Both the position numbers and the translations under genes were made by a program. Below are positions 36,385 through 45,340 of a DNA stretch of 64,000 bases, piece after piece. The notes under the pieces were generated by a model. It did no database searches. It was not told the origin of the DNA and saw only the letters and a program-made list of their open reading frames with translations. The DNA is taken from positions 36,701-100,700 of the forward strand of contig NZ_JBKEAE010000124.1 in the NCBI RefSeq assembly GCF_047971885.1, given 5' to 3'. Position 1 is the first letter of the stretch. Every line of letters begins with the position of its first letter. This DNA comes from Tropicimonas sp047971885 (GTDB taxonomy: Bacteria; Pseudomonadota; Alphaproteobacteria; Rhodobacterales; Rhodobacteraceae).

Positions 36385-38476
36385 CCGGCTGGCCCAGGCG
36401 CTCAGCCTCAGGCTCCGGGTGTTTCTGTTCTTTGCGTTTCTTGCCTTCGGCGGTGTTGCCGCCGTGCTTTTCGGTCTCTGGCTGGGTTATCTCCGCCTCG
36501 ACGAGACGACTCCGGCCTCGGCTTTCGTTTCCGCCGGGCTGATATCGGTATTCTGCATTCTGGCCCTCGTGACATGGGTCTGGCACCTGTTCGACGAAAA
36601 CGTCGCCCGGCCGATCCAGAAGCTTGCCGGCGGCATGCGCGCGCGCGCCCACGCCGATATCGACGAGGAACTCGACCATGCCGACGCGCGCTATCTGGGC
36701 GATCTCGGGCATGCAGCATTTGCGGTTACCGGCACGCTGGCCGAAACCAAGAACGCGCTGGCCGAGGCCGTCGAGCGCGAGACCACCCGGCTCGCCGTCG
36801 AGAATGCGCGGCTTCAGGCGCTGCTGGCCGACGTGCCAGCGGGGGTGCTGCTGTGCTCCAACGATCACCAGATCGTTTTCTACAACGGTCAGGCGCTGGA
36901 GCTGCTTCCGGGCGAGGTGGTGGCCGGCCTCAACCGGTCGGTGCTCGATTACCTGCGCCCCGCCCCGCTGAGAAACGCCTATCGGCGGCTGAAGGCTTCT
37001 GCCGATGCCGATGCCTATTGCGATGTGCTCTGCACCGCCGTCCAGTCGGGCGAGGTGCTGGCCGGGCGCATGCGGCTGGTCAACCTGCCCCATCGTGCCG
37101 GCGAGGTGCCGGGCTACGTGCTGACGCTGCGCGACGTGACGTCCGACCTGCGCCTGCATGCCGGGCGCGAGGAGCTTCTGGACGAGATATTCGACCGTGT
37201 GCGCCGCCCTGCGGCGAACATTCAGACGGTGCTCGATTCGGGCGCTGCGGCGAATGGCGACGGACGCGCGGCCCTGCTGGGCGAGGTCGACAAGCTGACC
37301 CACGCGATCACCGATCTCGGCACCCGCTACGACCGGGACCGCGGCGGCTGGTGGCCGATGGAGGAGGTCCGGGCGAGCGAACTGGTCGATTCGGTTGTCG
37401 CGCTCACCGGGCGCGACGGCATAAGGGTGACCGGCGATTCCGAGCCCATGGTCATTCGCTGCGATGCCTTCCAGATCGTCGCCCTGCTGACCCATCTGTG
37501 CGAGCGGCTGGTGGCCGTGATCGACGCTTCGGTGATTTCGCTGCGCATCGCGGGCGATGGCGAGGGCGGGGCGATGATCACGCTCGGCTGGAAGGGCGAC
37601 GTGCTTCAGGTCGGGTTGCTCGAAGGCTGGCTCGATCTGCCGCTCGAGGTGGGCATGGCCAACGTTACCGGGCGTTCGGTGCTGGTGACCCATGCAACCG
37701 AGGCCTGGCCCGAACCGGGGCGGCTGGGCCGCGCGATCCTGCGCCTGCCGCTGCCGCAGGCGCGCGCGGTCGAACAGACCCCGGCGCGCGCGCGCCGTTC
37801 GGCGGTCTACGATTTCGAACTGCTTGATCGGGAGCCTTCGGGCGAACTGGCCCAGACCCCGCTGCGCGATCTGACCTGCGTGGTCTTCGATACCGAGACC
37901 ACCGGGCTTCTGCCGTCGTCGGGCGACGAGATCGTGCAGATCGCCGCGCTGCGCCTGCTGGGCGGCAAACGCATACCCGGCGAAAGCTTCGAAACGCTGG
38001 TCGACCCCGAACGCCCGATCCCCGCCGTCGCCACGCAGGTGCACCACATCAGCGACGCGATGGTTGCGGGCGCGCCCACCATCGCCACGGCCGGCAAGCG
38101 GTTTCATACCTTTGCCCATGGCGCCGTGCTGGTGGCGCACAATGCGCCCTTCGATCTGGAATTCCTGCGCCGGCACGAGGGGGCGATCGGCGCCAGTTTC
38201 GACAATCCGGTGCTCGATACGGTGCTGCTGTCGGCGGTGGTCTTCGGTCAGTCCGAAACCCATACGCTCGACGCGCTGACCGAACGGCTGGGGATCGAGA
38301 TCCCCCCCGAGGCGCGCCATACCGCGATGGGCGATACGATCGCCACGGCGGCGGCATTCGAGATGATGATCCCGATGCTCGAAGGACAGGGCCACCGGAC
38401 CTTTGGCGAGGTCATCGCGGCCGTGCGCCGGCACAGCCGCCTGCTGCGCGACGCCAACGATCCGGACCGGATCTGA
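36377..38476 (+). CDS. Histidine-kinase-like sensor fused to a DnaQ-type 3'-5' exonuclease
   Basis: The 699-residue protein starts with two membrane helices (about 13-36 and 48-69), then a HAMP-like region (about 70-120), a coiled-coil, a PAS domain (about 150-255) and a DHp/ATPase-like region to about 460. The H-box position reads DRVRRPAANIQ with no His, and the N-box is degenerate, so it is probably a pseudokinase. From about 500 it is a DEDDh exonuclease: Asp505 and Glu507 in FDTETTG, Asp593 in HNAPFDLEF, His648 and Asp653 in HTAMGD, all catalytic residues present. Other acetate-transport loci carry a related exonuclease (from memory). Its substrate is unknown. Confidence 0.88.
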   Translation: MRDRLAQALSLRLRVFLFFAFLAFGGVAAVLFGLWLGYLRLDETTPASAFVSAGLISVFCILALVTWVWHLFDENVARPIQKLAGGMRARAHADIDEELDHADARYLGDLGHAAFAVTGTLAETKNALAEAVERETTRLAVENARLQALLADVPAGVLLCSNDHQIVFYNGQALELLPGEVVAGLNRSVLDYLRPAPLRNAYRRLKASADADAYCDVLCTAVQSGEVLAGRMRLVNLPHRAGEVPGYVLTLRDVTSDLRLHAGREELLDEIFDRVRRPAANIQTVLDSGAAANGDGRAALLGEVDKLTHAITDLGTRYDRDRGGWWPMEEVRASELVDSVVALTGRDGIRVTGDSEPMVIRCDAFQIVALLTHLCERLVAVIDASVISLRIAGDGEGGAMITLGWKGDVLQVGLLEGWLDLPLEVGMANVTGRSVLVTHATEAWPEPGRLGRAILRLPLPQARAVEQTPARARRSAVYDFELLDREPSGELAQTPLRDLTCVVFDTETTGLLPSSGDEIVQIAALRLLGGKRIPGESFETLVDPERPIPAVATQVHHISDAMVAGAPTIATAGKRFHTFAHGAVLVAHNAPFDLEFLRRHEGAIGASFDNPVLDTVLLSAVVFGQSETHTLDALTERLGIEIPPEARHTAMGDTIATAAAFEMMIPMLEGQGHRTFGEVIAAVRRHSRLLRDANDPDRI

Positions 38477-38512
38477 TTCCATACCGTATTCCGGCGCCGG
38501 TGCGGCGCGCCG

Positions 38513-39391
38513 TTATCCGCTTCCGTAGCCGCGCCGCTCGAACCGTGGCAGCATGGCCGAGAAGTCCCTTCCCCGGCCATCCTCGTGCTCGACGAATGTT
38601 TCGTAGAGCGCCGTGGCGGCAGCGCCGAGCGGGGTGTCGGCATCGACGGCCGCGGCGGCCTGCTGGCTGAGCCGCAGATCCTTGAGCATCAGTTCGGCGG
38701 CAAATCCGGGTTTGTAGCCGTTGTCGGCCGGCGATTGCGGCCCGACGCCGGGGGCGGGGCAATAGGTGTTCATCGACCAGGACGACCCCGAGGAGGTCGA
38801 GACCACGTCGAACAGCTTCTGCCGGTCGAGCCCCAGCTTGTCGGCCAGCGCAAAGGCCTCGCAGGTGCCGATCATGGTGATGCCGAGGATCATGTTGTTG
38901 CAGATCTTCGCCGCCTGTCCGGCACCGGAGCCGCCGCAATGGACAGACTTTCGACCCATCACGTCGAAGAGCGGTGCGACGATGGCAAAGGCGCGCGCCG
39001 GGCCGCCGGCCATGAAGGTGAGCGTGCCCGCCGTCGCACCGCCGACCCCGCCCGAAACCGGCGCGTCGATGGCGAGAAGCCCGCTTGCGGTGGCGGCGGT
39101 GGCAACGGCACGGGCACTGTCGACATCGACGGTCGAACAATCCAGATGCACCGCGCCCGGCCGCATCGCCGGGTGGATTTCGGCCGCGACCTGACGCAGG
39201 ATCGCCCCGCCGGGCAGCATGGTGATGACCACCTCGGCCCCGGCGCAGGCCCCGGCCGCGCTTGCGGCCGGCTGCATACCCGCCGGGCAGGGCGCCACCG
39301 GGTCGAAGCCCGTCACCGCGTTCCCCGCCGCCGCCAGGTTGGCCGCCATCGGCGCGCCCATGTTGCCCAGTCCGATAAATCCGATCTTCAT
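38513..39391 (-). CDS. mmsB: 3-hydroxyisobutyrate dehydrogenase
   Basis: The 292-residue NAD enzyme oxidises 3-hydroxyisobutyrate to methylmalonate semialdehyde in valine breakdown. It has GFIGLGNMGAPMAANLAAAG at the N-terminus, DCSTVDVDSARAVA, APVSGGVGGATAGTLTFM and the catalytic Lys in GAGQAAKICNNMIL. It is the last gene of a minus-strand operon and overlaps the hydrolase stop by four bases. Confidence 0.93.
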   Translation of the reverse strand: MKIGFIGLGNMGAPMAANLAAAGNAVTGFDPVAPCPAGMQPAASAAGACAGAEVVITMLPGGAILRQVAAEIHPAMRPGAVHLDCSTVDVDSARAVATAATASGLLAIDAPVSGGVGGATAGTLTFMAGGPARAFAIVAPLFDVMGRKSVHCGGSGAGQAAKICNNMILGITMIGTCEAFALADKLGLDRQKLFDVVSTSSGSSWSMNTYCPAPGVGPQSPADNGYKPGFAAELMLKDLRLSQQAAAAVDADTPLGAAATALYETFVEHEDGRGRDFSAMLPRFERRGYGSG

Positions 39392-40440
39392 CTTCCGTTC
39401 TCCCCGTCGTCGAATTTCAGTCTGCTGTCGCCGAGCGGCATCAGCATGGCGGCGACCATGGCGGGTGTCACCTCGTCCGGCCGGTTGCGCCAGCGCGGCG
39501 CGCGGTCCTTGTCGATGATCGCCGCACGGATACCTTCGAGAAAATCGGCATGCTCCATGGCGCGGAAGGTGAAGCGGTATTCCTGTTCCAGCGAGCGGCG
39601 GATGCCGGCGCCCGGACCGCGCAGTCTGTGGCACAGCTCGACCGTGCAGGCCATCGAGAGCGGGGCGTTCCTCGCCAGCGCGGCAAGCGTTTCCGAGGCA
39701 AAGGCCGTGTCCTGCTGTTGCAGGCCGCGCAGGATATCGCCCAGGGTTTCGCCGCTGAAATGGGCATCGATCTCGGCCTGCCGCGCGGCAAGCGGGGAGA
39801 CCGGCGCGGGGCGGGCCGCCCTGTCGATCAGCGCGCAGTCCGGCGTTTCCTCCAGCGCCGCGATCAGTGCCGGCCACGCCGCCCGTGGAACGAACCGGTC
39901 GGCGAAACCGGCATGGAGCGCGTCGCCCGGCCCCATCCGGCCGCCGGTGGTGCCGAGGTATTCGCCCAGCCTTCCCGGAGCTTCGGCCAGCAGCAATGTG
40001 CCCCCGACATCGGGAATCAACCCGATACCGCATTCGGGCATGGCGATCTGGCTGGTTTCGCAGACCACGCGATGCGAGCAATGGCAGCCGATGCCGACGC
40101 CGCCGCCCATGGTGAAGCCCTGCAGGAAGGCGGCAACCGGTTTGGGATATTCGGCCAGCCGCGCGTTCATGTTGTATTCGTCATGCCAGAACCGGCGCCC
40201 GTAGGCATAATCGCCGGCCATACCGGTGGCATACATCTCGGCGATGTCGCCGCCGGCGCAGAAGGCGCGCTCGCCCTCGGCGTCGATGACAAGTATCGCC
40301 ACACCGGGATCGTCGGCCCATGCCTTCAGCGCTGCGTCGATGGCAAGACACATGTCGTAGGTCATCGCATTCAGCGCCCGGGGACGGGTCAGGGTGATAC
40401 GGCCGGTGCGCCCGACCGTACGGATCGAAATGTCGCTCAT
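39388..40440 (-). CDS. 3-hydroxyisobutyryl-CoA hydrolase (crotonase superfamily)
   Basis: The 350-residue protein has the crotonase core (ITLTRPRALNAMTYDM, AFCAGGDIAEMY, GFTMGGGVGIGCHCSHRV, MPECGIGLIPDVGG) and the extended C-terminal part with MACTVELCHRLRGPG and EYRFTFRAM...DFLEGIRAAIIDKD seen in HIBCH rather than ordinary enoyl-CoA hydratases (about 260 residues). It frees 3-hydroxyisobutyrate from CoA for MmsB. Four-base overlaps on both sides place it firmly between the acyl-CoA dehydrogenase and mmsB. Confidence 0.9.
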   Translation of the reverse strand: MSDISIRTVGRTGRITLTRPRALNAMTYDMCLAIDAALKAWADDPGVAILVIDAEGERAFCAGGDIAEMYATGMAGDYAYGRRFWHDEYNMNARLAEYPKPVAAFLQGFTMGGGVGIGCHCSHRVVCETSQIAMPECGIGLIPDVGGTLLLAEAPGRLGEYLGTTGGRMGPGDALHAGFADRFVPRAAWPALIAALEETPDCALIDRAARPAPVSPLAARQAEIDAHFSGETLGDILRGLQQQDTAFASETLAALARNAPLSMACTVELCHRLRGPGAGIRRSLEQEYRFTFRAMEHADFLEGIRAAIIDKDRAPRWRNRPDEVTPAMVAAMLMPLGDSRLKFDDGENGR

Positions 40441-41579
40441 CGGTGTGCCAGCAGGTCGCGGGCGGTGATCACCCGCATGATCTCGTTCGTGCCTTCGAGG
40501 ATCTGGTGCACGCGCAGGTCGCGCACGATCTTCTCGATCCCGTAATCGGCCAGATAGCCGTAGCCACCGTGCAGTTGCAGGCACTGGTCGGCAACCCGGC
40601 TGCCGGTCTCGGTGACCAGCTTCTTCGCCATGGCGCAGAACCTTGTCGCATCCGGCGCGCCGGTATCCAGTTTCCACGCCGCCTGACGCAGGAAGGTGCG
40701 CGCTGCCTGAAGCGCGATCTCCATGTCGGCGAGACGAAACTGCAACGCCTGGAACCGGTCGAGCGTCTGGCCGAAGGCGCGGCGTTCGGACATGTAGGCG
40801 AGCGTCATATCCATCGCCGCCTGCGCGGCGCCCAGCGAACAGGCCGCGATGTTGAGCCGCCCGCCGTCGAGCCCGGCCATCGCATAGGCGAAACCCTGCC
40901 CCTCCTCTCCCAGAAGGTTTGCGGCCGGAACGGCGGCGGCATCGAGTTGCACCTGACGCGTCGGCTGGCTTTTCCAGCCCATCTTCGCCTCCAGCCCGCC
41001 GAAGGAAAGCCCGGGTGTGCCGTCCTCGATCACCAGCGCCGAAATGCCCCGCGGCCCGTCGCTCCCGGTTCGGGCCATCACCACATAGGCATCGGCGTAG
41101 CCACCGCCCGAGATGAACGCCTTGGTGCCGGTCAGGGCATAGCCCTCGTTGGTGCGTTTGGCGCGGGTTTTCAACGCCACCGCGTCCGAGCCCGAGCCGG
41201 GTTCGGTCAGGCAATAGGCCAGGACCTTTTCCATCGAGACTGCGCCGGGCAGGAAGCGGGCCCTGAGATCGGCCGAACCGTAGCGATCGAGCATCGCCGC
41301 GCACATGTTGTGAATCGACAGGAAGGCCGCGACCGAAGGGCAGGCCATGCTCAGCGCCTCGAAGACCAGCGTCGCGTCGAGCCGCGACAGGCCCGATCCG
41401 CCGGATTCCTCCGAGACGTAAAGCCCGCCGAAACCCAGCTTCGCCAGTTTCGGCCAAAGCGCGCGCGGGATCGTGCCCTCGGCCTCCCAAAGCCGCGCAT
41501 TGGGCGCGATCTCCTCGGCACCGAAGCTGCGCGCCAGATCGAAAATGGCGGCCTGTTCCCCGCTCATCGCGAAATCCAT
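40437..41579 (-). CDS. Acyl-CoA dehydrogenase, probably isobutyryl-CoA dehydrogenase
   Basis: The 380-residue FAD enzyme has LAYCLTEPGSGSDAVALKTRA, FISGGGYADAYVVMAR, LSFGGLEAKMGWKSQPT, LDGGRLNIAACSLGAAQAAMD, RRAFGQTLDRFQALQFRLADM and the C-terminal YGYLADYGIEKIVRDLRVHQILEGTNEIMRVI with the catalytic Glu of EGTNEI. Substrate is inferred from the neighbours. The start at 41579 follows GGGGAGAAACG, in preference to an in-frame ATG 42 bases upstream that would overlap the operator-like repeat. It is the first gene of the operon. Confidence 0.9.
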   Translation of the reverse strand: MDFAMSGEQAAIFDLARSFGAEEIAPNARLWEAEGTIPRALWPKLAKLGFGGLYVSEESGGSGLSRLDATLVFEALSMACPSVAAFLSIHNMCAAMLDRYGSADLRARFLPGAVSMEKVLAYCLTEPGSGSDAVALKTRAKRTNEGYALTGTKAFISGGGYADAYVVMARTGSDGPRGISALVIEDGTPGLSFGGLEAKMGWKSQPTRQVQLDAAAVPAANLLGEEGQGFAYAMAGLDGGRLNIAACSLGAAQAAMDMTLAYMSERRAFGQTLDRFQALQFRLADMEIALQAARTFLRQAAWKLDTGAPDATRFCAMAKKLVTETGSRVADQCLQLHGGYGYLADYGIEKIVRDLRVHQILEGTNEIMRVITARDLLAHR

Positions 41580-41602
41580 GCGTTTCTCCCCAAGTCGCGT
41601 GG

Positions 41603-41624
41603 AAATTGAATATGCGTTCAATTT
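41603..41624. promoter_or_regulatory. Operator-like inverted repeat upstream of the valine operon
   Basis: AAATTGAA (41603-41610) and TTCAATTT (41617-41624) are perfect inverted arms around TATGCG, 24 bases upstream of the acyl-CoA dehydrogenase ATG. Its symmetry and place suit a TetR- or MerR-type repressor that senses branched acyl-CoA. No regulator gene is adjacent. Confidence 0.55.
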
Positions 41625-41730
41625 TCAATGGCGCCGCAGGTGATGCAAGGGTTTTCGTGCGCGTCGGCGCGGGGATACGCAAATGCCGCCCCGGAGGGGC
41701 GGCACATTCAGTTCGTCCGCAAGGGCTCGG

Positions 41731-42315
41731 TCAGATGACGCGAACCTGGGTGCCGATCTCGACCATCGGGAAAAGGCTGGCCACCTGTTCGTTATACAGA
41801 CCGAAACAGCCCGACGATGACGGGCGACCGATCTTGCGCGTGTCGTGGGTACCGTGAATCAGATAGGCGGGCCAACCGAGATACATCGCATGGGTGCCCA
41901 GCGGATTGTCGGGCCCCGGTCCAACATAACGCGGCAGGTCGGGATCGGTTTCCAGCATGCTGGCGGTCGGGCGCCAGTCGGGGCCGACCTTCTTGCGCAC
42001 GACCTCGGTATAGCCGCGCTTGGTCAGCTCGTCGGTCTTCGGCACCGATGAGGGAAAAATGTGATAATTGCCCTGCGGAGACCAGAAATGCACCGCGCGG
42101 CTGGCCACGTCGCAGACGATCGCGCCGACGCCGATCTGTTCGAAATGGTCTTCCCATTTGCGGCGGGTGAAGCTCGAAATGTTGCGCATCGCGCCGGTCT
42201 GCTCGCGCTCGACGGGAAGCGCATCGCCGAAAGCGTGCACGACCGAGGGTGCCGCCAGAATCGGCACGGCGGCGAAACCGGCGAGTACGCCGCGGCGGGT
42301 CGGGTTGGAAGACAT
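41731..42315 (-). CDS. Secreted L,D-transpeptidase (YkuD domain)
   Basis: The 194-residue protein starts MSSNPTRRGVLAGFAAVPILAAPSVVHAFG, a twin-arginine-type export signal. The YkuD domain (about 60-194) ends with the catalytic segment: His in LIHGTHDTRKIG, Ser/Cys in SSSGCFGLYNEQV. Such enzymes make 3-3 peptidoglycan cross-links or attach lipoproteins to the wall. A longer in-frame start exists upstream but would bury the signal peptide. Confidence 0.9.
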   Translation of the reverse strand: MSSNPTRRGVLAGFAAVPILAAPSVVHAFGDALPVEREQTGAMRNISSFTRRKWEDHFEQIGVGAIVCDVASRAVHFWSPQGNYHIFPSSVPKTDELTKRGYTEVVRKKVGPDWRPTASMLETDPDLPRYVGPGPDNPLGTHAMYLGWPAYLIHGTHDTRKIGRPSSSGCFGLYNEQVASLFPMVEIGTQVRVI

Positions 42316-42419
42316 GGAAACCTGCTCGTTGCTGTTGTTCTGGAGAGATATTTCGCAAAAACCGCGTGCGGGGTCCAGTGGCCGGTTCGGCATACACGGG
42401 CTTGTGAGAAGCGGCCGGC

Positions 42420-43091
42420 TCAGCCGCCGGCCATCCTGACGGCTTTGCGCCCGTCCGGGGTCACGGTATAGATGCCGCGTCCGACACGCTCGAACCAGCC
42501 ATGATGATTGTCGGCCATCATCCGTGTCGCCCGCGCGACGCCCGTCGCCGCCGAGACATCGCTGCCCTTCGCCGGGCCCTGTGCGCAAAGATGCGCCGCA
42601 AGGCGGATCGCATCCTGGCGATAGGCAGTCACCAGCGCGCTGCGGACGGTGCCGCCCCGGTTGGGGTCGCCCTCGCGGCGGGCGAATTCACGCAGAAGCT
42701 GCCCCTTGCGTTTTGCCGACGGACGGGGACGGAAGGGCGCCGGATCGAGATGTACCTGCACATGGCCATCCGCCAGCCGCACCGTGATGAGCCCGAGCCC
42801 GAGCCGCCGGCAGAGCGCCGCATTCGCCCTGAGTGCGCGCTGGAAGCGGCGCCCCCGGTTATGCGGAACGGCGACATAGACCGAATCGCTGATCCGCTGC
42901 CGGGCGACCGCCTGATGAAAGAGCGACAGCGAGAAGGTGCCTTTCAGTTCCACGATCACCGGATCGTCGCCCTCCTCGCCCATCGCGACGACATCGGCGG
43001 CGCCGATCTCGGCCTTGACCGTGTAGCCTTGGGATTCGAGCAACGCCTTGACGGGCGGATAGAGGTCTGTCTCGCGCGGGCGCGGTGCCAT
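42420..43091 (-). CDS. DUF2161 family protein, PD-(D/E)XK nuclease-like
   Basis: The 223-residue protein opens ETDLYPPVKALLESQGYTVKAEIGAADVVAM...PVIVELKGTFSLSLFHQAVAR. This fits a PD-(D/E)XK core: Glu, then Asp at DVV, then the ExK pair in ELK. A winged-helix-like C-terminal part (GSDVSAATGVARATRMMADNHHGWFERVGRGIYTVTPDG) may bind DNA. The function is not established. Only three bases separate it from the upstream ligase gene, so they are co-transcribed. Confidence 0.85.
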   Translation of the reverse strand: MAPRPRETDLYPPVKALLESQGYTVKAEIGAADVVAMGEEGDDPVIVELKGTFSLSLFHQAVARQRISDSVYVAVPHNRGRRFQRALRANAALCRRLGLGLITVRLADGHVQVHLDPAPFRPRPSAKRKGQLLREFARREGDPNRGGTVRSALVTAYRQDAIRLAAHLCAQGPAKGSDVSAATGVARATRMMADNHHGWFERVGRGIYTVTPDGRKAVRMAGG

Positions 43092-43094
43092 GGC

Positions 43095-44228
43095 TCAGAG
43101 CCCGTCGTGGAAGGCCTCGATAAGATGCCGGACCACGGCGCGCATCGCATCCTGCGGGCTGTCGCCGGCCGCCAGCCGGGTCTCGCGCACCGCGCGTTGC
43201 GCATCGGCGCTGTTGCCCCGGGCCACGATCTCGTGCACGCGCCCGACCTCGGCGGTGCACTGGAGCGCCTCGGCATCCTCGGCCAGCAGTTCGACGATCT
43301 CCTCGGCCAGATCGGAAAAGGCCACGATCTCGCGCTGGCCGAAATCGATCATTCCTTCGTTCAGCCCGTAGCGCTGCGCCCGCCAGCGGTTTTCGCCGAT
43401 CAGGACCGAATCGTAGATGCGCCAGCGCTGGTTTCTGGCCGACAGCCGCCACAGCATGCGGGTGAAGCACTGTGTCAGGGCGGCGATGGTCAACGAATCC
43501 TCGAGCCGCGTCGGCACGTCGCAGATGCGTGTCTCGACGGTCGGAAAACGCGACGAGGGTCGCAGATCCCACCAGATTTTCGAGGCGTCCTCGATGATGC
43601 CAAGCTCGACTAGGACACCCGACATGCGCTCGAATTCAGCCCAGGATTCGAGCCGTGGCGGCAACCCGGTGCGCGGCAGGTTGTCGAACACCGTCAGCCG
43701 GTACGAGGCAAGCCCGGTATCCTGCCCCATCCAGAAGGGCGAGGAACACGACAGCGCCAGCAGATGGGGCAGGAAATAGCTGAGCTGGTTCATCAGGTCG
43801 ATGCGCTGCGACGGGCTTTCGATGCCGATATGGACATGCATGCCGCAGATCAGCAGCCGCCGCGCCACCCCGGCCAGCGCGCGTTCAAGCTCGTTGTAGC
43901 GCGTCCTGTCGGTGTGGTGCTGCAGTTTCCAGTCGGCGAAGGGATGGCACGAGGCGGCGATCGGTGCCAGACCATGGCGCGCCGCGCAGCGGGCGACCGA
44001 GGCGCGCAGCTTCTTCAGGTCGTCGCGTGCCGCGCCGACCGTCGGGCAGACCTTGGTGCCGACCTCGATCTGGCATTGCAGGAACTCGGGGCTCACCTGC
44101 CCCTGAACCGCCCCGGCGCATTCCTCGATCAGGGCTTCGGGCGCGTTGGCCAGTTCGAGCGTTTCGCTGTCGACGAGCAGGTATTCCTCCTCGACCCCCA
44201 GCGAAAGCGCGGGCGCGGTGCGTGGCAT
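43095..44228 (-). CDS. Carboxylate-amine ligase, YbdK/GCS2 type
   Basis: The 377-residue ATP-dependent ligase resembles the glutamate-cysteine ligase 2 family: SLGVEEEYLLVDSETLEL at the N-terminus, VSPEFLQCQIEVGTKVC, CGMHVHIGIESPSQRIDLMNQL and WWDLRPSSRFPTVETRICD. E. coli YbdK shows only weak gamma-glutamylcysteine synthesis, so the true amine partner is unknown. GGGGGGAGGA precedes the ATG at 44228. It forms a two-gene unit with DUF2161. Confidence 0.88.
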   Translation of the reverse strand: MPRTAPALSLGVEEEYLLVDSETLELANAPEALIEECAGAVQGQVSPEFLQCQIEVGTKVCPTVGAARDDLKKLRASVARCAARHGLAPIAASCHPFADWKLQHHTDRTRYNELERALAGVARRLLICGMHVHIGIESPSQRIDLMNQLSYFLPHLLALSCSSPFWMGQDTGLASYRLTVFDNLPRTGLPPRLESWAEFERMSGVLVELGIIEDASKIWWDLRPSSRFPTVETRICDVPTRLEDSLTIAALTQCFTRMLWRLSARNQRWRIYDSVLIGENRWRAQRYGLNEGMIDFGQREIVAFSDLAEEIVELLAEDAEALQCTAEVGRVHEIVARGNSADAQRAVRETRLAAGDSPQDAMRAVVRHLIEAFHDGL

Positions 44229-44356
44229 CGGCGGTCCTCCCCCCTTGATGTCCGCGCAGCGTGTCAGGAAGGGTGCGCGCGCGCAAGAAGGCGATTGTTG
44301 GAAAGGCACGACGACTGGGGTAGAGCTTGCCGGACAGCGCGAGGGAAAGGACGGCG

Positions 44357-45340
44357 ATGCTTGTTGCAGTTGGGGCGATTACGCGGCGGCGGCCGAAGAT
44401 GTTCGGCCAGCTGCTCGAAAGTCTCGCCGCCATGCGGCGCCCCGAGGGTGTGGAGATCGTCTTTCTTCTTGCCGAAAACGACACCGAATGCAGCGTCGCG
44501 ACCGAGGTCGCGGCGTTCAGGGCGAGCGTTTGCGAAGATGTCCGGTTCGCGCTTGAACCGACCCCCGGGATCCCCATGGGCCGGAACAGGGTGCTCGACA
44601 TGGCGCTTGCCGCCGGCGCCGATTACCTGACCTTCGTCGACGACGACGAAACCGTCACCGGCGACTGGCTGGTGAACCTCGTGCGCGGCATGGAAGCCGG
44701 GAGGTTCGATCTCGCCGGCGCACCGGTGCGGCTGGTCGCCCCCGAAGGCGGGATGACGGCGTGGAACCGGGCCGTTCTGACGCATCTTCAGGCGCGATCG
44801 GAAAGCCGCAACCGCATCCGCCGCAAGGCGGCCGCCGAGGGAAACGACAGCGAGTTGAACATCTACACCAACAACTGGTGTCTGCGGCTTGAGGCGCAGC
44901 GCAGGCTCGGTGTGCGCTTCGACGAATCGCTGCAGTTCACCGGCGGCTCGGATACGCGGTTCAGCCTCGACATGAAGGCGGCAGGGGCGCGGATCGGCTG
45001 GATACACGACGCGGTGGTCGAAGAACCAACGCCGCAGAAGCGCCTGACCCTGGGCTATCACTTCCGGCGCGCGCGCGACCAGTCGGTCAACGGTGTCCGC
45101 CTGAACCGCAAATCGCGTCCGCTGAGCCTGGTCCAGGCGCTGCTGCGAAGCGTGGACGGCATGCTCTATCTGCTGAGCGTTCCGGTCAGCGGCCGCTATG
45201 CGGTGGTAAAGGCGGTGCACAAGTTCGGCATTGCCGCAGGGCGAATCCGGGGTGCGTTCGGCGGATCGAGCCGCCATTACGCCGCCGATGCCGAGGCGTT
45301 TCACACCGAGGGACAGGGCGGCGGAAGCGAAGCGTTGTGA
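44357..45340 (+). CDS. Family 2-like glycosyltransferase
   Basis: The 327-residue protein has a GT-A fold: VAVGAITRRRPKMFGQLLESL, then TPGIPMGRNRVLDMALAAGADYLTFVDDDETVTGDWL with the metal-binding DDD, and ESLQFTGGSDTRFSLDMKAAGARIGW. A hydrophobic C-terminal segment (about 270-300) may hold it to the membrane. Acceptor and sugar are unknown. GAGGGAAAGG precedes the ATG at 44357. It is the last clearly native gene before the accessory region. Confidence 0.85.
   Translation: MLVAVGAITRRRPKMFGQLLESLAAMRRPEGVEIVFLLAENDTECSVATEVAAFRASVCEDVRFALEPTPGIPMGRNRVLDMALAAGADYLTFVDDDETVTGDWLVNLVRGMEAGRFDLAGAPVRLVAPEGGMTAWNRAVLTHLQARSESRNRIRRKAAAEGNDSELNIYTNNWCLRLEAQRRLGVRFDESLQFTGGSDTRFSLDMKAAGARIGWIHDAVVEEPTPQKRLTLGYHFRRARDQSVNGVRLNRKSRPLSLVQALLRSVDGMLYLLSVPVSGRYAVVKAVHKFGIAAGRIRGAFGGSSRHYAADAEAFHTEGQGGGSEAL

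Noticed and set aside
33732..38482. Long minus-strand open frames (683 and 727 codons) opposite the DUF294 and sensor-exonuclease genes
   Set aside because: Compositional shadows; translated text has no recognisable domain and the sense genes show full domain order.
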